Positions 6,474-14,655 of a DNA stretch of 14,655 nucleotides are shown here, one piece after another. The position numbers were made by a program, and so were the translations under genes. Each line of letters begins with the position of its first letter. Positions within the stretch are counted from its first letter, which is position 1. The DNA is from Nostoc sp. GT001 (lineage in GTDB: Bacteria > Cyanobacteriota > Cyanobacteriia > Cyanobacteriales > Nostocaceae): positions 807,351 through 822,005 of the forward strand of contig NZ_JAUDRJ010000003.1 in NCBI RefSeq assembly GCF_030382115.1. Reading direction: 5' to 3'. Below the pieces are notes generated by a model, which had not been told where the DNA came from, did no database searches, and was given only the letters and a program-made list of their open reading frames with translations.

Positions 6474-7463
6474 TTAACTATCCTGGGAACTGGGAGATGT
6501 ATCAATTGAATCAGCATTGTCTAACACCTGGGATTCCCCTTTACGCTCTCGCCACCAAGTTAGAAGAGTACTGGCGATGAAAATACTCGAATAAGCTCCC
6601 ATTGTGAAGCCAATAATCAAAGCGAGGGAAAAGTATTTCAGTGTTTCCCCACCAAATAGAAAGATTGCAGATAATGTCAGTAATACAGTTAAGGTAGTGT
6701 TGATCGATCTTGTCAATGTTTGGTTAACCGCATCATCTACAATTTCGGCAATCGGCTGTTCGGGATGGACTTTAAGGGTTTCCCGAATGCGATCGTAAAT
6801 TACCACTGTATCGTTGACAGAAAAACCTGTGATCGTAAGTAAGGCGACGATAAAAAGGCTATCTACTTCGATGCCTGCTACCAAACCCAAAAATGAAAAA
6901 GACCCTACTGTGATCAAGATATCGTGGAGTAGGGCAACGATCGCAAACACAGCATAATCTAATTGGAAGCGGAAAGTCATGTAGATAGTAATACCGATGA
7001 AGGAAACTATCAGAGCTAACATCCCAGATGTAAACAGTTCTTTTCCCAAGGTAGGGCCAACAGAGTCAATCTGGTTCTTTTGTGGGTCAAAAACGCCGAT
7101 TTCTTCGCTCAAAGCGTTTTGTAATTTGGTACGTTGATCGACACCCAAATCTTTTGACCGAATTAGTACACCATTTTCTACACCATTTTCTGAGACAAGT
7201 TGGATACTGCTATCACCTAGTCCCTGTGCTTTTGCTACTTCCCGGACAGCGTTGATATCAATTGGTTTGTCGCAGTTACCGGGTTTGGTGCAATCTCGGA
7301 CAAACTGCAACCGCGTACCACCGATAAAATCTAAACCGGGGCGTAAGGGGGAACGAATACTGGGTTGTTGCCAAGAAATCACCATTGAGATGATACCAGC
7401 GATGATGATAGCCGCAGAAATACTCCACCAAAGCGATCGCGATTTATTAATGCTTAGTTTCAT
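6474..7463 (-). CDS. secF: protein translocase subunit SecF
   Basis: SecF works with SecD as a proton-driven motor that pulls exported proteins through SecYEG on the far side of the membrane. The 329-aa protein has the expected six membrane segments, the first at about 11-30. The periplasmic/lumenal head starts with the family signature [14 protein letters not shown] (41-54). The core contains [10 protein letters not shown] (178-187) and [15 protein letters not shown] (214-228) with the conserved aspartates used in proton transfer. Residues 57-64 form a small CTKPGNCD insert with two cysteines; whether these pair is unknown. The start codon overlaps the secD stop in an ATGA arrangement, so the two are translationally coupled. 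The last 25 residues are polar and variable. Confidence 0.96.
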   Translation of the reverse strand: MKLSINKSRSLWWSISAAIIIAGIISMVISWQQPSIRSPLRPGLDFIGGTRLQFVRDCTKPGNCDKPIDINAVREVAKAQGLGDSSIQLVSENGVENGVLIRSKDLGVDQRTKLQNALSEEIGVFDPQKNQIDSVGPTLGKELFTSGMLALIVSFIGITIYMTFRFQLDYAVFAIVALLHDILITVGSFSFLGLVAGIEVDSLFIVALLTITGFSVNDTVVIYDRIRETLKVHPEQPIAEIVDDAVNQTLTRSINTTLTVLLTLSAIFLFGGETLKYFSLALIIGFTMGAYSSIFIASTLLTWWRERKGESQVLDNADSIDTSPSSQDS

Positions 7464-8872
7464 TGAGTCACCTCTGCCTTATTCGACGCTGGCAGGTTTG
7501 GATAGAAAAGTTCTGTCTTCCGCAAAGAATTAATTGAAATTGCCAAAAATAGCAATGTCCGACTACAGGTAATTGCGGTAAACATACTCACAGCTACTCC
7601 CAAAGCTAAGGTTAGAGCAAAGCCTTTGACTAAACCAGACCCCAGCCAAAACAGGGCAGCGCAAGCAATCCATGTAGTGACGTTGCTATCTAAAATACTA
7701 GAAAATGCTCGATAAAAACCAGATTCCACGGAACGATACAGAGATTTACCAGCCCGCAATTCTTCCCGCGTCCTTTCAAAAATTAGCACGTTGGCATCAA
7801 CTGCCATCCCAATGCTGAGAATAAAACCAGCAATTCCTGGCAAAGTTAGGGTAACACCCAACAAAGCAAAGGTTGACCAAGTTAAGAGAGAGTAAATCAC
7901 TAGTGATATATCCGCAATCAATCCTGGTAGTCGATAGTAAACCACCATGAATATTAATACTAAAGTCAAACCACCGACTCCAGCATAAATACTACTTTGA
8001 ATGCTATCTTTACCCAAGGTTGCTCCGACTGTCCGCCTTTCTGCGATTTCGACTGGTACGGGTAATGCGCCACCGCGTAACTGCACGCCTAAGTCATTGG
8101 CTTGCTGGGCGGTAAAACGTCCTGTAATTACGGCAGAACCACCAGTAATGCCAGTAGCGGCAAATTCTATACCCACGGTGGGAGCGCTAATCAGTTCATT
8201 GTCCAGAAAAACACCAATGCTACGCCCAGTACCAGCGAGATTTTTCGTCAAATTGGCAAACAGTTCGCCACCCTTTTGGTCGAAGCGAATGGCAACATTC
8301 CAGTTGTTACCTTGAGTGGGTTCACCGTAGGCATCCTTGAGGTATTTGCCAATTAGCGGTGGATCGGTGCTTTCAAACAATTCTGCGATCGCTTGATTGT
8401 TTTTTTGTAAGTCTTCTTGATTCTTTGCAATTGCCGCTTTGTCGGTACTCTTTCTTAATTCTTCTTGCTTGAATTTCAATTCGGCTCTAGATGCTTGGAA
8501 AGCCAGCAGTTGAGTTTCTGTATTCGCCTTTTGGGTACGAAATTCTAACTGTGCTGTACCCCCTAGCACCCGTTCAGCTTGTTCTGGATCGTTAACTCCT
8601 GGTAGTTGCACCAATATTTTATCTGTGCCGACTGTTTGGATTACTGGCTCAGAAACACCCAGACCATTAATCCGGCCTTCGACAACTTTCTTCACACCTT
8701 CTAATTCTCGGTCGGTGATTTTGGGAATATCCGCTGATGGTTTTACCTGAATTGTGAGCCATGAACCTCCGCGCAAGTCCAGCCCTAGGGGTATCGGAAT
8801 TGTGGCAATCACCGTAATAGCGGCGATTATCAGGACTAAAATCAAAATTAATAGCGATCGCTGTCTTTGCAT
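7460..8872 (-). CDS. secD: protein translocase subunit SecD
   Basis: SecD is the larger half of the SecDF export motor. At 470 aa it has an N-terminal membrane segment (about 7-27), the signature [10 protein letters not shown] (30-39), a large extracytoplasmic region, and five further membrane helices from about 297 on. The diagnostic [18 protein letters not shown] (355-372), with the proton-relay aspartate, is intact. Residues about 118-165 are rich in Gln, Lys and Glu with heptad-like spacing, probably a coiled insertion in the first head domain. I chose ATG 8870-8872 because the membrane segment follows directly; an in-frame TTG at 8891-8893 would add seven residues and would overlap a perfect hairpin. 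The stop overlaps the secF ATG by 4 bp. pdhB lies 147 bp upstream on the same strand. Confidence 0.95.
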   Translation of the reverse strand: MQRQRSLLILILVLIIAAITVIATIPIPLGLDLRGGSWLTIQVKPSADIPKITDRELEGVKKVVEGRINGLGVSEPVIQTVGTDKILVQLPGVNDPEQAERVLGGTAQLEFRTQKANTETQLLAFQASRAELKFKQEELRKSTDKAAIAKNQEDLQKNNQAIAELFESTDPPLIGKYLKDAYGEPTQGNNWNVAIRFDQKGGELFANLTKNLAGTGRSIGVFLDNELISAPTVGIEFAATGITGGSAVITGRFTAQQANDLGVQLRGGALPVPVEIAERRTVGATLGKDSIQSSIYAGVGGLTLVLIFMVVYYRLPGLIADISLVIYSLLTWSTFALLGVTLTLPGIAGFILSIGMAVDANVLIFERTREELRAGKSLYRSVESGFYRAFSSILDSNVTTWIACAALFWLGSGLVKGFALTLALGVAVSMFTAITCSRTLLFLAISINSLRKTELFYPNLPASNKAEVTQ

Positions 8873-8892
8873 ACCATAACTCGCAACTGACA

Positions 8893-8909
8893 AACGCTAT
8901 AATAGCGTT
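8893..8909 (-). promoter_or_regulatory. perfect hairpin just upstream of secD
   Basis: AACGCTA (8893-8899) and TAGCGTT (8903-8909) form an uninterrupted 7-bp stem around a 3-nt loop. In the minus-strand transcript it ends 20 nt before the chosen secD ATG, near the ribosome landing area, and no Shine-Dalgarno sequence is visible there. It could be an operator, a leader hairpin affecting secD translation, or a stray repeat. Confidence 0.4.
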
Positions 8910-8914
8910 CTTTT

Positions 8915-9018
8915 GAGGAGTTATGAGTTGGGAGTTGAGAGTTAGGAGTTAGTAGTTGAGAGTTAGGAGTTGTAAATTCAATCTTGAATTCTTAACTCCT
9001 CACTCCTAACTCCTAACT
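8915..9018. repeat. large GAGTTAGGAGTT-family inverted repeat between pdhB and secD
   Basis: AGTTAGGAGTT occurs at 8940-8950 and 8961-8971, and its exact complement lies at 9008-9018, with degenerate units between. The centre is itself a palindrome, AATTCAA/TTGAATT around TC (8975-8990). The repeat fills most of the intergenic space and reaches to 1 nt from the pdhB stop codon. In the pdhB transcript it would fold into a long hairpin that could end or process the message ahead of secDF. Confidence 0.75.
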
Positions 9019-9019
9019 T

Positions 9020-10003
9020 TTAAACCCGCAATGCTACCATTTTTTCCACAGCTTCTACGATTTGCTCTGGTTGGATGATTGTTAGTCGTTCCAGATTGCC
9101 GTTGTAAGGTGTGGGAATATCTTGGGAAGAAAGCCGCAGTACTGGCGCATCCAATTCATCAAAAAAGCGATCGTTGATTGAGGCGATGACTTCTGCTCCA
9201 ATACCCGCAGTTCGCATCGATTCTTCCACAACAATGACTTTATGGGTTTTACGTATTGATGCACCAATGGTATCAAAATCTAATGGTTTGAGGGATATTA
9301 AATCGATAACTTCTGGATCGTATCCTTGTTTTTCAAGAGTTTTTACTGCTTGTAGCACATGATGCCGCATTCTGGAATAAGTGATAATTGTGACATCTTT
9401 TCCCTCACGCACAATTTCTGCTTTATCTAAAGGGAGCAGGTATTCTTCTTCTGGTAAATCTTCTTTCAAGTTGTAAAGTAAAACGTGTTCAAAGAACAAC
9501 ACTGGATTATCATCGCGGATTGCGGATTTCAGGAGTCCTTTGGCGTTTCTTGGTGTGGAGCAAGCAACAATCTTTAACCCTGGCACAGCTTGGAAGTAGG
9601 TTTCTAGTCGTTGGGAATGTTCTGCACCCAGCTGCCGTCCTACACCGCCAGGGCCGCGAATTACCATCGGAATTTTAAAGTTACCGCCAGAAGTATAGCG
9701 GAGCATCCCAGCGTTGTTGGATATTTGGTTGAAGGCGAGCAATAAAAAGCCCATGTTCATGCCTTCAATGATCGGACGTAAGCCAGTCATTGCGGCTCCC
9801 ACAGCCATCCCAGTAAAGCTATTTTCAGCAATGGGGGTATCTAGAATGCGGAGTTCGCCATATTTTTGGTACAGGTCTTTGGTAACTTTATAGGAACCGC
9901 CGTAATGTCCAACATCTTCACCGAGAACGAATACGCTGGAGTCACGCGCCATTTCTTCATCAATGGCTTCCCGTAAGGCGTTGAAGAATAGTGTTTCTGC
10001 CAT
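9020..10003 (-). CDS. pdhB: pyruvate dehydrogenase E1 component subunit beta
   Basis: This is the beta half of the thiamine-diphosphate-dependent E1 enzyme, which decarboxylates pyruvate and passes the acetyl group to lipoyl-E2, feeding acetyl-CoA into fatty-acid synthesis and the TCA reactions. The 327 residues match plastid and cyanobacterial PdhB. Conserved features are GEDVGHYGG (28-36), [18 protein letters not shown] (54-71) with the cofactor-contacting E60, [17 protein letters not shown] (115-131) with H129, VLFFEH (168-173), and the C-terminal [12 protein letters not shown] and [10 protein letters not shown] blocks. AAAGGT precedes the ATG by about 6 nt. No pdhA (alpha) is in the window. 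It is the first gene of the minus-strand run pdhB-secD-secF, but a long hairpin repeat separates it from secD. Confidence 0.96.
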   Translation of the reverse strand: MAETLFFNALREAIDEEMARDSSVFVLGEDVGHYGGSYKVTKDLYQKYGELRILDTPIAENSFTGMAVGAAMTGLRPIIEGMNMGFLLLAFNQISNNAGMLRYTSGGNFKIPMVIRGPGGVGRQLGAEHSQRLETYFQAVPGLKIVACSTPRNAKGLLKSAIRDDNPVLFFEHVLLYNLKEDLPEEEYLLPLDKAEIVREGKDVTIITYSRMRHHVLQAVKTLEKQGYDPEVIDLISLKPLDFDTIGASIRKTHKVIVVEESMRTAGIGAEVIASINDRFFDELDAPVLRLSSQDIPTPYNGNLERLTIIQPEQIVEAVEKMVALRV

Positions 10004-10562
10004 TTAGACCTTTTAGTACGATTATGGTTTTAGAATTTTATCCTGCTGCTGTCACAAATACAGTGAGCGATCGCACTAGTTAGAGTTTAGGTTTTTTAAA
10101 TAAACGGCCCCTAGCATAGAGCGAGTGATTGCCATAACTATATCAAATAGATTTTAGAGGTTTTAGGAGCGATCGCCTCTGCCTCTGGTAAATGAGGCAA
10201 CCTTATACTTCAGTACTATCGCGACCCAAATATGCAGTTTAACTGCAAATAAGCACTTACACTTAATTTAGCACTGCCAAAGTTAGCAGTTAAATCACCC
10301 ACCAATCAAGATTTTATAACTTGGCACTGATAAGCAAAAGGAGTGCGGTGATCTATAGTTAAACAGGTTCTACTAACCATTGACATTTCTGAGGATGAAA
10401 CGACAGTAGAAGTAGTAACTGAAACAGATCAATAAGAACCCCACCCTAACGCTTGCGATCGCTATCCCCATAACACCCACTCGAAAGGTTTTTGACAATA
10501 TACTGTCCAAAGTTGCGTAGGCTAGCAAAAACCGCAGGCATCGCACTAGCCAAAATACAAAG
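10004..10562. other. non-coding stretch upstream of pdhB
   Basis: No convincing gene is present. Noted elements are a perfect dyad TGCAGTT/AACTGCA around a single T (10233-10247), a TGCCTC/GAGGCA hairpin near 10180-10205, several HIP1 octamers, and a 25-codon open stretch (10358-10435) without a usable start. A long minus-strand frame at 10373-10588 has skewed composition and no ribosome-binding site. The pdhB promoter should lie here, but I could not place a -35/-10 pair. Confidence 0.5.
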
Positions 10563-10620
10563 AATCTCACGCCCAAACACCAAAACACAACTCTGCGTCT
10601 TCGCGCCTCTGCGTGAGATT
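10563..10620. repeat. 58-bp inverted repeat downstream of hemB
   Basis: AATCTCACGC (10563-10572) is exactly complementary to GCGTGAGATT (10611-10620), enclosing 38 nt. The inner right part, with CTCTGCG repeated, belongs to a dispersed repeat also recognisable in opposite orientation at about 11910-11934. It starts 31 bp past the hemB stop and might serve as its 3' end, though no T-run follows. Confidence 0.6.
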
Positions 10621-10651
10621 TCCCACTAAATTAGTATTCAATATGCCTAGC

Positions 10652-11633
<982 letters not shown>

Positions 11634-12021
11634 AAAATTTTATCAAGAAAAACAACGCAAATAGACACAAAACAAAGCGTCACAAAAGCAGGCTAAAATT
11701 TTCCTGCCGTCAGACAGACTACAAACAGTGCTTAACTGTCCTTTGCCCTACTCTTAATCAAGTTGTGGGGCAATTTTGTATTCTACAGCTTGGTTGCACC
11801 TATCCGACGGACTGGAAAAAAAACAACATTATGAAGCAATTCAAAATTCAAAAATTTCAACGCAAAGTGGCGCATTCGCATTAGCGTTCGCGCAGCGTCT
11901 CGTAGAGAAGGTAAACGCAGAGGCACGCAGAGAATTTGCTACTAAGTTTAATGAAATGTTGTGCTTGGTAGTAAATAACTGACAATTACCAATGCTCTAT
12001 GCCTAATCCAATAAATTTGTG
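11634..12021. other. non-coding stretch upstream of hemB
   Basis: This 388-bp gap follows the DUF4870-type gene and precedes hemB on the minus strand. No gene is supported. A 68-codon frame on the plus strand (11776-11982) mostly translates the repeat at 11857-11934 and is taken as spurious. A hemB promoter is expected near 11640-11700, but no clear boxes were found. Confidence 0.5.
11857..11934. repeat. dispersed Nostoc-type repeat (GCGCAGCGTCTCGTAGAGAAG core)
   Basis: The stretch contains the core GCGCAGCGTCTCGTAGAGAAG at about 11890-11910 and a CGCAGAGGCACGCAGAG tail. I recognise it as a widely repeated intergenic sequence in Nostocales genomes. The tail matches, in reverse orientation, the inner part of the repeat at 10590-10620. 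Confidence 0.6.
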
Positions 12022-12381
12022 TTAAAAAACTCGGAAAATATAGGGATAACGGAAGGGTATATCAGGATTACTGAAAACTCCAATGAGCGCCCAAATTGTT
12101 AATCCCCAGTGTAATAGATATCCCAGACCAGCTAGTGGCCCCAGCAATAATAGAGGTAATACTAACCAACCGAATAGAAAAAACAACGCTCCCAGAATTG
12201 CACCATAAAACCAAACATTAAAATGGAAATTGACCGATTCTTTGGCGTTTTCTTTAACAACAGGATCGTCAGATACGAGCAGTATGGCGATAGGTATGCC
12301 TACAGATACCAATGTTGTGCTGAAAAAAATAGCTCCATGAGACAAAGCTGATAGAAGCTTTCGCTTGTCTGTGTCGTACAT
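12022..12381 (-). CDS. DUF4870-type small membrane protein
   Basis: This 119-aa membrane protein of unknown function has three hydrophobic segments, roughly 14-36, 56-80 and 83-104. Family-like features are the N-terminal RKLLSALSHGAIF, the AKESVNFHFN motif (46-55) between segments one and two, and the C-terminal YPYIFRVF. These fit DUF4870 (Tic20-like small membrane proteins), as judged from memory of the family and not from a search. AGGAG sits about 6 nt before the ATG, which supports the start. It diverges from prfC across a 124-bp shared upstream region and is separated from hemB by 388 bp, so it is probably its own transcription unit. Confidence 0.8.
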   Translation of the reverse strand: MYDTDKRKLLSALSHGAIFFSTTLVSVGIPIAILLVSDDPVVKENAKESVNFHFNVWFYGAILGALFFLFGWLVLPLLLLGPLAGLGYLLHWGLTIWALIGVFSNPDIPFRYPYIFRVF

Positions 12382-12505
12382 TGCTTTCTCCTATTTAGTC
12401 AGATTGTTGGTTATACTACGACCCTATCATGAGCATCGTTGTCTTAAGATTAAAAGACTTACCAGAGTCAAAAAAAATTAAGCAAGCTTTCAAACAAATA
12501 CATTT

Positions 12506-14134
12506 ATGTCTACTGAACTTCAGTCTGAACTTATTCAAGCAGTTGAACTTCGCCGCAACTTTGCGATTATATCTCACCCAGATGCTGGTAAAACTACACT
12601 AACTGAAAAGCTACTCCTGTACGGGGGTGCAATTCACGAAGCTGGGGCGGTTAAGGCGCGACGGGCACAGCGCAAAGCTACTTCTGACTGGATGGCGATG
12701 GAGCAACAACGGGGTATTTCCATTACCTCCACAGTGTTGCAATTTGAATACCGGAATTGTCAAATAAATTTATTAGACACTCCCGGACACCAAGATTTCA
12801 GTGAAGATACTTATCGTACTCTCGCCGCCGCCGATAATGCCGTGATGTTGATTGATGCGGCAAAGGGTTTGGAACCTCAAACGCGCAAATTGTTTGAAGT
12901 GTGTAAGTTGCGCGGTATCCCGATTTTTACATTTATCAACAAGCTCGATCGCCCAGGAAGGGAACCTCTGGAATTGTTGGATGAAATTGAGCAAGAATTG
13001 GGATTGCAAACCTATGCAGTCAACTGGCCGATTGGTATGGGCGATCGCTTTAAAGGTGTTTTTGACCGACACAAGCAACAAATACACTTGTTTGAACGCA
13101 GCGCCCACGGCAGCCGAGAAGCCCGCGATACAATAGCGGAATTAGGCGATCCGAGAATAGAAGAACAGCTAGAACAAAGCCTGTACTACCAACTGAAAAA
13201 CGATTTAGAACTGTTAGAAGGAGTTGGGCCAGAGCTAGATTTACAGTTGATACATGAAGGCAAAATGACGCCTGTGTTCTTTGGTAGCGCCATGACTAAT
13301 TTTGGGGTCGAGTTATTCCTCAAGTATTTCCTCGACTATGCCCTCAAACCCGGTTCTCATATCAGCAGTGTTGGCGAAGTTCCCCCTACATACCCGGAGT
13401 TTTCGGGGTTTGTCTTCAAACTGCAAGCGAATATGGACCCGAAGCACCGCGATCGCGTCGCATTTATCCGGGTTTGCACTGGTAAGTTTGAAAAAGATAT
13501 GATGGTGAATCACGCTCGCATTGGTAAACTCATCCGTCTGTCTCGCCCGCAAAAACTCTTTGCTCAAGAGCGAGAATCGATTGATGTGGCTTATCCTGGC
13601 GATGTGATCGGTTTGAATAATCCCGGTGTTTTTGCGATCGGGGATACAATTTACACGGGACAAAAGCTCGAATATGAGGGGATTCCGTATTTCTCGCCGG
13701 AACTGTTTGCGTCTCTGAGGAATCCCAACCCCTCGAAGTCTAAACAATTCCAAAAAGGTGTTGCGGAATTGCGAGAAGAAGGTGCTGTGCAAATTATGTA
13801 TTCAACTGATGAAGCCAAGCGCGATCCAATTTTGGCGGCGGTGGGTCAGTTGCAATTCGAGGTGGTACAGTTTCGCTTACAAAATGAGTATGGTGTAGAA
13901 ACCATATTAGATTTATTGCCCTACAGTGTCGCCCGTTGGGTTGAGGGTGGTTGGGAAGCATTAGAAAAGGTGGGACGAATATTCAATACCACTACAGTTA
14001 AAGACAGTATGGGACGACCAGTGTTGCTATTCCGTAATGAATGGAATTGTCAACAGTTATTGGGCGACCATCCAGAGTTAAAATTAAGCGCGATCGCTCC
14101 AGTATTTTCTAGTCAACAACCAGTGGAAGAGTGA
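12506..14134 (+). CDS. prfC: peptide chain release factor 3 (RF3)
   Basis: RF3 is a translational GTPase that ejects RF1 or RF2 from the ribosome after peptide release. The 542-aa length is normal. The G domain shows G1 SHPDAGKTT (23-31), the switch region RGISITS (69-75), G3 [16 protein letters not shown] (91-106) and G4 NKLDRP (145-150). Domain II and the RF3-specific C-terminal domain follow, with conserved stretches [34 protein letters not shown] and [15 protein letters not shown]. No Shine-Dalgarno sequence is seen before the ATG. It is transcribed away from the DUF4870-type gene. The window also carries prmC, which modifies the factors RF3 recycles, but the two are 9 kb apart and not in an operon. 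Confidence 0.96.
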   Translation: MSTELQSELIQAVELRRNFAIISHPDAGKTTLTEKLLLYGGAIHEAGAVKARRAQRKATSDWMAMEQQRGISITSTVLQFEYRNCQINLLDTPGHQDFSEDTYRTLAAADNAVMLIDAAKGLEPQTRKLFEVCKLRGIPIFTFINKLDRPGREPLELLDEIEQELGLQTYAVNWPIGMGDRFKGVFDRHKQQIHLFERSAHGSREARDTIAELGDPRIEEQLEQSLYYQLKNDLELLEGVGPELDLQLIHEGKMTPVFFGSAMTNFGVELFLKYFLDYALKPGSHISSVGEVPPTYPEFSGFVFKLQANMDPKHRDRVAFIRVCTGKFEKDMMVNHARIGKLIRLSRPQKLFAQERESIDVAYPGDVIGLNNPGVFAIGDTIYTGQKLEYEGIPYFSPELFASLRNPNPSKSKQFQKGVAELREEGAVQIMYSTDEAKRDPILAAVGQLQFEVVQFRLQNEYGVETILDLLPYSVARWVEGGWEALEKVGRIFNTTTVKDSMGRPVLLFRNEWNCQQLLGDHPELKLSAIAPVFSSQQPVEE

Positions 14135-14231
14135 AGAAGAATACAGAATTAGTCTTACAGAATACTCAACTGAGTTCTGATAACTGACACCTTTATTCAA
14201 TCTTTATCGTTCACTTGACAAGCAAAACTTG

Positions 14232-14271
14232 AGCGCGGTTGATTTCCACGGCATCCGAGGTTCGCGCTTTT
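14232..14271 (+). terminator. candidate terminator after prfC
   Basis: AGCGCG (14232-14237) pairs with CGCGCT (14263-14268) around a 25-nt loop, and TTTT (14268-14271) begins at the end of the stem. It lies about 100 bp past the prfC stop. The loop is long for an intrinsic terminator. Confidence 0.3.
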
Positions 14272-14317
14272 GCACAAACGTGGATCATTTAGAAGAGATT
14301 GGAGTGCCAGAATTTGT

Positions 14318-14655
14318 ATGCCTTCACATGCCAAACCGTCTTTGGAGGCTGGTTTAGTTGCCCTCAAACAGGGAAATTACCAAACAGCGATCACCCAACT
14401 AGAACCTATTGCTAGCAGCCAAAATAATGGGACTGCTAGCTTACAAGCTCAGGTTGGTTTAGTGATGGCTTATGCTCGCACTGGCGAAGTTTCCAAAGCG
14501 ATCGCTATTTCCCAGAATCTCATTGAGAGTAACAATCCGCAAGTTCAAGAGTGGGCAACACGCGCTCTCGAACACCTGACAAAACGTAAAAAATCCGAGC
14601 GAGAATCAAAAAAAGTTGAAACTGGATTTGTTGCTTTTGAGAATTCAACACCAGA
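14318..14655 (+). CDS. TPR-like helical repeat protein, 3' end outside window
   Basis: The first 112 codons of a gene that continues past the edge are visible. The translation begins MPSHAKPSLEAGLVALKQGN and shows TPR-like helix pairs: LEAGLVALKQGNYQTAITQLEPIA (about 9-32), and then QAQVGLVMAYARTGEVSKAIAISQNLIE, where Gly, Tyr/Ala and bulky residues fall at TPR-like spacings. A Lys/Ser/Glu-rich charged linker (about 88-100) follows. Such proteins usually mediate protein-protein contacts; the specific role is unknown. GGAG lies 13 nt before the ATG, a little far. A perfect TTGACA at 14215-14220 could be a -35 box, but no good -10 follows at 17 bp. No signal peptide is evident. Confidence 0.75.
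   Translation, partial: MPSHAKPSLEAGLVALKQGNYQTAITQLEPIASSQNNGTASLQAQVGLVMAYARTGEVSKAIAISQNLIESNNPQVQEWATRALEHLTKRKKSERESKKVETGFVAFENSTP

Noticed and set aside
8919..8971. Repeated GAGTT-type units considered as a CRISPR-like array
   Set aside because: Units are short, degenerate and contiguous, with no regular spacers, and no cas genes are present.
10373..10588. 71-codon minus-strand frame, hydrophobic and rich in Phe and Cys
   Set aside because: It has no ribosome-binding site, its composition is odd, and it nearly enters the inverted repeat at 10563. It is more likely a chance frame in AT-rich DNA.
11776..11982. 68-codon open frame on the plus strand
   Set aside because: Its middle translates a dispersed non-coding repeat (11857-11934), it has no ribosome-binding site, and no known protein features are seen.
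12404..12429. TTGTTG...TATCAT considered as a prfC promoter
   Set aside because: The spacer is only 15 bp and the boxes are weak, so it was not annotated.

Overview
The window looks like chromosomal DNA from a filamentous, Nostoc/Anabaena-type cyanobacterium. This is inferred from frequent HIP1 octamers (GCGATCGC), a Tic22-family protein, a plastid-type pyruvate dehydrogenase E1 beta subunit, a GNAT protein resembling plastid Ycf52, and several families of short dyad repeats of the kind that litter Nostocales intergenic DNA. No rRNA, CRISPR array, prophage or plasmid function is visible.

Left part (1-3992): a tRNA-Pro(UGG) gene is followed 44 bp later by a complete IS1-family insertion sequence (266-1018) with a single-frame transposase, 25-bp perfect terminal inverted repeats and 7-bp direct repeats. 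After about 550 bp of non-coding DNA, three + strand genes follow: an exported Tic22-like protein, prmC (release-factor glutamine methyltransferase) and tsaC (threonylcarbamoyl-AMP synthase for tRNA t6A). A short inverted repeat begins inside the prmC stop codon.

Middle (4090-10003): a membrane-anchored histidine-kinase-like protein keeps its H-box histidine but has lost recognisable ATP-binding motifs. Its 3' end overlaps a convergent GNAT acetyltransferase gene by 38 bp. Then comes a - strand block transcribed in the order pdhB, secD, secF, small membrane protein. secD and secF overlap by 4 bp and encode the SecDF translocation motor. Dyad repeats sit in every gap of this block.

Right part (10004-14655): hemB (porphobilinogen synthase) is present at full length but split by a one-base frameshift and TAG codon near residue 161. 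This is the most anomalous feature of the window. Then come a DUF4870-type membrane protein (- strand), the divergent gene prfC (release factor RF3), and the start of a TPR-like protein that runs off the edge.

Most of the content is housekeeping: translation (tRNA-Pro, prmC, tsaC, prfC), protein export (secDF, Tic22-like), central carbon metabolism (pdhB) and tetrapyrrole synthesis (hemB). I do not see a convincing new multi-gene system. The points most worth a second look are the hemB frameshift, the degenerate kinase, the repeats placed at gene ends, and a perfect hairpin just upstream of secD.
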